NCBI GenBank assembly: GCA_965153355.1
Contig: OZ231126.1
Location: 111,786,001 to 111,850,000, forward strand
Reading direction: 5' to 3'
DNA length: 64,000 bases
Origin: Flaccisagitta enflata
Taxonomy: Eukaryota > Chaetognatha > Sagittoidea > Aphragmophora
Below are positions 62,291-64,000 of the stretch, one piece after another. A program made the translations under genes and the position numbers. The number at the start of each line of letters is the position of its first letter. Position 1 is the first letter of the stretch. The notes below the pieces were generated by a model that saw only the letters and a program-made list of their open reading frames with translations, ran no database searches and was not told the DNA's origin.

Positions 62291-63104
62291 AACCGCAAAC
62301 ATGAGGAGAACTAATTGATCAGGGGTGTATATAATTGAGAGGCTTTTGATTTTATTTCTCCCCCCCCCCCCCCTTGCCTTTGATCTTTTCCCCGCAATGT
62401 GTCCATGTCAAAATCAGTCAAAATCTTTTACTGGCTTTTCGGCATCGAACTTCTGAGAAATATGCACTTTCCCCAGTACAAAAATTTGCCCCGGTTTTTG
62501 AAAATACTATTTTTCCGCTCCCTCTGAATCAAATTACAGCTCATTGAATGCATTATTTCTATCAAAATCGATCATTTTGCCAGTTCCGTTAATTATGTGA
62601 GGTGTTAATTAGTCAGTGAGGGTTCACTAGGTCCTCTTCCATTTCTTTCAGTTTGGGAGGGAGGGAGTTGGTTGCTTAAAAAAACGTTTTTGCAATGTAT
62701 CCCTTTGTCCTACTAACCTATGGCTGGGTGGAGCTTGGAGCATTAATCAACAAAAAATTTTGCATTGCTTGCTCGAGGAAAGCAAAAATTCTCGGAGGAT
62801 AATTTTTGTTCATTTGTCCTCTACATCCCGTTAATTCTCGTTATGCCTCTCTGCTGCTAATTTAGCGATTTTGTGGCTATTTCTAGCAAATTTGAAAGCC
62901 TCCTAGCTACAGAATTTTGGGATCTAACTACTGGCTAATTATCTAGCAATGTTTTGAGAAGGACCTAGCATAACTAGCTAATTCTAGCGAATTTTAAGAA
63001 TTCATCTAACTAATCTAGCTATATCTAGCTAATTCTGGCAAAGTTTGAAAAATAATCTAGCTAATCTAGATATTTTTAGCTAATTCTAGTTATTTTTGAT
63101 AAGC
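62291..63104. other. non-coding; TAGCTAATTCTAGC-type degenerate repeat at 62860-63090
   Basis: A poly-C tract at 62360. No gene recognised. Confidence 0.45.
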
Positions 63105-63112
63105 ATTATGCT

Positions 63113-63356
63113 CAGCCCTGAAAATAGTAATTTTTCTCAGCGGGCCCGTCGGGCCCACTCTTCTTAATTTTTGCGGGCCCGACAGGAAAACAGCGGGCCC
63201 GACTGAAATATAGTTATTCTAAGCTTTCTGTTGTCATAAGCCTGTGTAGACACACTGCTACAACACTGCAGTGAATTTTTCTATCTATGCAAACTTTCTA
63301 ATAAATGGAAAGAATTGTGCAATGAATAATGGTAACTTTTGTCTTTTACCCGTCCC

Positions 63357-63434
<78 letters not shown>

Positions 63435-63889
63435 TGTCTGTGTGTAAGAGTGTCGTTGTGTGTGAGTGTCTGTGTGTGTGTTTGCTCTCTCTCTCTCTCT
63501 CTCTCTCTCTTAATAGAAATGGCTGTGTCCATTGGGTAAAGCAAGACAGTTTGAATCATCGAATCCTGAGTGAAACCATTTTATTTTTTTTTTCATTTTT
63601 TCATTCATTTTTTGTAAACAATCATATGTGTACTCCAAATAAATGTGCTTCACAGTCGCTGAATTTCTTCTGACATTAAGCAGCTGTTAAGTGTCTCTAG
63701 GAGACTTTTCATCTCCGAGAGAAAGAAAACTTTGGTATCGCTGGAGAATGTAAGTTGGATCAAATTATGATTCAAGGATATCAAGCAAAATTGCTGCGGG
63801 CCCGTCGGGCCCGCAGCTAGTCTAATTTGCGGGCCCAACGGCCAATTTGCGGGCCTCGGGCCCGCGGGCCCGCTCTATTTTCAGGGCTG
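63113..63889. mobile_element. 777-bp hAT-like non-autonomous element
   Basis: Ends CAGCCCTGAAAATAG (63113) and, reversed, CAGCCCTGAAAATAGAGCGG (63889). Flanked by a perfect 8-bp duplication ATTATGCT (63105-63112 and 63890-63897). GC-rich palindromes (GCGGGCCCGTCGGGCCC) lie inside each end. The interior holds (TG)n at 63360-63433 and (TC)n at 63484-63511 and has no transposase. Confidence 0.85.
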
Positions 63890-64000
63890 ATTATGCTATT
63901 CATGCTTTTTTTTCTTGTTTTTTCTTGATTTTTTTTTCAAACTAGATTATATGGTCTCAATTCTACAGTCAGATCTGGCATATATTTCAACAATTTTTTG

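Overview
The window is eukaryotic and most likely from an invertebrate animal. Coding stretches are split by introns, and the recognisable host genes are of metazoan type: the C-terminal two thirds of a HELQ helicase and a first exon resembling a cAMP-dependent protein kinase catalytic subunit. Ty3/gypsy- and BEL/Pao-type retroelement remnants, tRNA-derived SINEs, a hAT-like element and very large microsatellites make up most of the rest. No prokaryotic signals (operons, Shine-Dalgarno sites, CRISPR) are seen. I cannot name the species.

Left part (1-17.8 kb). On the minus strand lie an unrecognised 345-residue ORF, two separate ORFs that share a CNCSCK cysteine cluster (about 1.1 and 11.4 kb), HELQ (5.56-7.70 kb), and an acidic ORF with a coiled coil and a possible winged-helix tail (9.9-10.5 kb). 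Minisatellites, (CAA)n and (GAAT)n follow; a 376-bp inverted-repeat element sits in the (GAAT)n. At 15.9-17.2 kb a kinase first exon is followed by about 13 tandem 88-bp copies of its glycine-loop end together with its 5' splice site.

Middle (17.8-38 kb). There are microsatellites, an inverted-repeat structure centred on a tRNA-like sequence, two tandem SINEs, an LTR remnant, a 1.7-kb copy of the dominant small mobile family, a 153/154-bp tandem array, a 95-bp satellite, and a decayed Ty3/gypsy element that has BEL/Pao-type gag sequence inside its gag.

Right part (38-64 kb). This is mainly (GA)n, (CA)n, (ATC)n and (TTC)n arrays with many copies of the dominant small family. A second retroelement gag is apparently split by a GC-rich inverted-repeat element (55.4-59.0 kb), a probable last exon of an unknown gene lies at 61.4-61.7 kb, and a 777-bp hAT-like element with a perfect 8-bp target duplication lies at 63.1-63.9 kb.

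The most unusual signal is a dispersed family of short elements, about 20 copies or fragments. They start near CAAGGCC, carry a sub-terminal AGTCGCGTGC-like motif, contain tandem repeats (GACC-type and a 10-bp minisatellite), and end in a hairpin followed by AAAA. The stem sequence differs between copies but stays self-complementary, and in several copies the 5' motif matches that copy's own hairpin arm. This resembles non-autonomous Helentron (HINE/DINE-like) elements, but no transposase is present here. There is no evident common pathway among the host genes.
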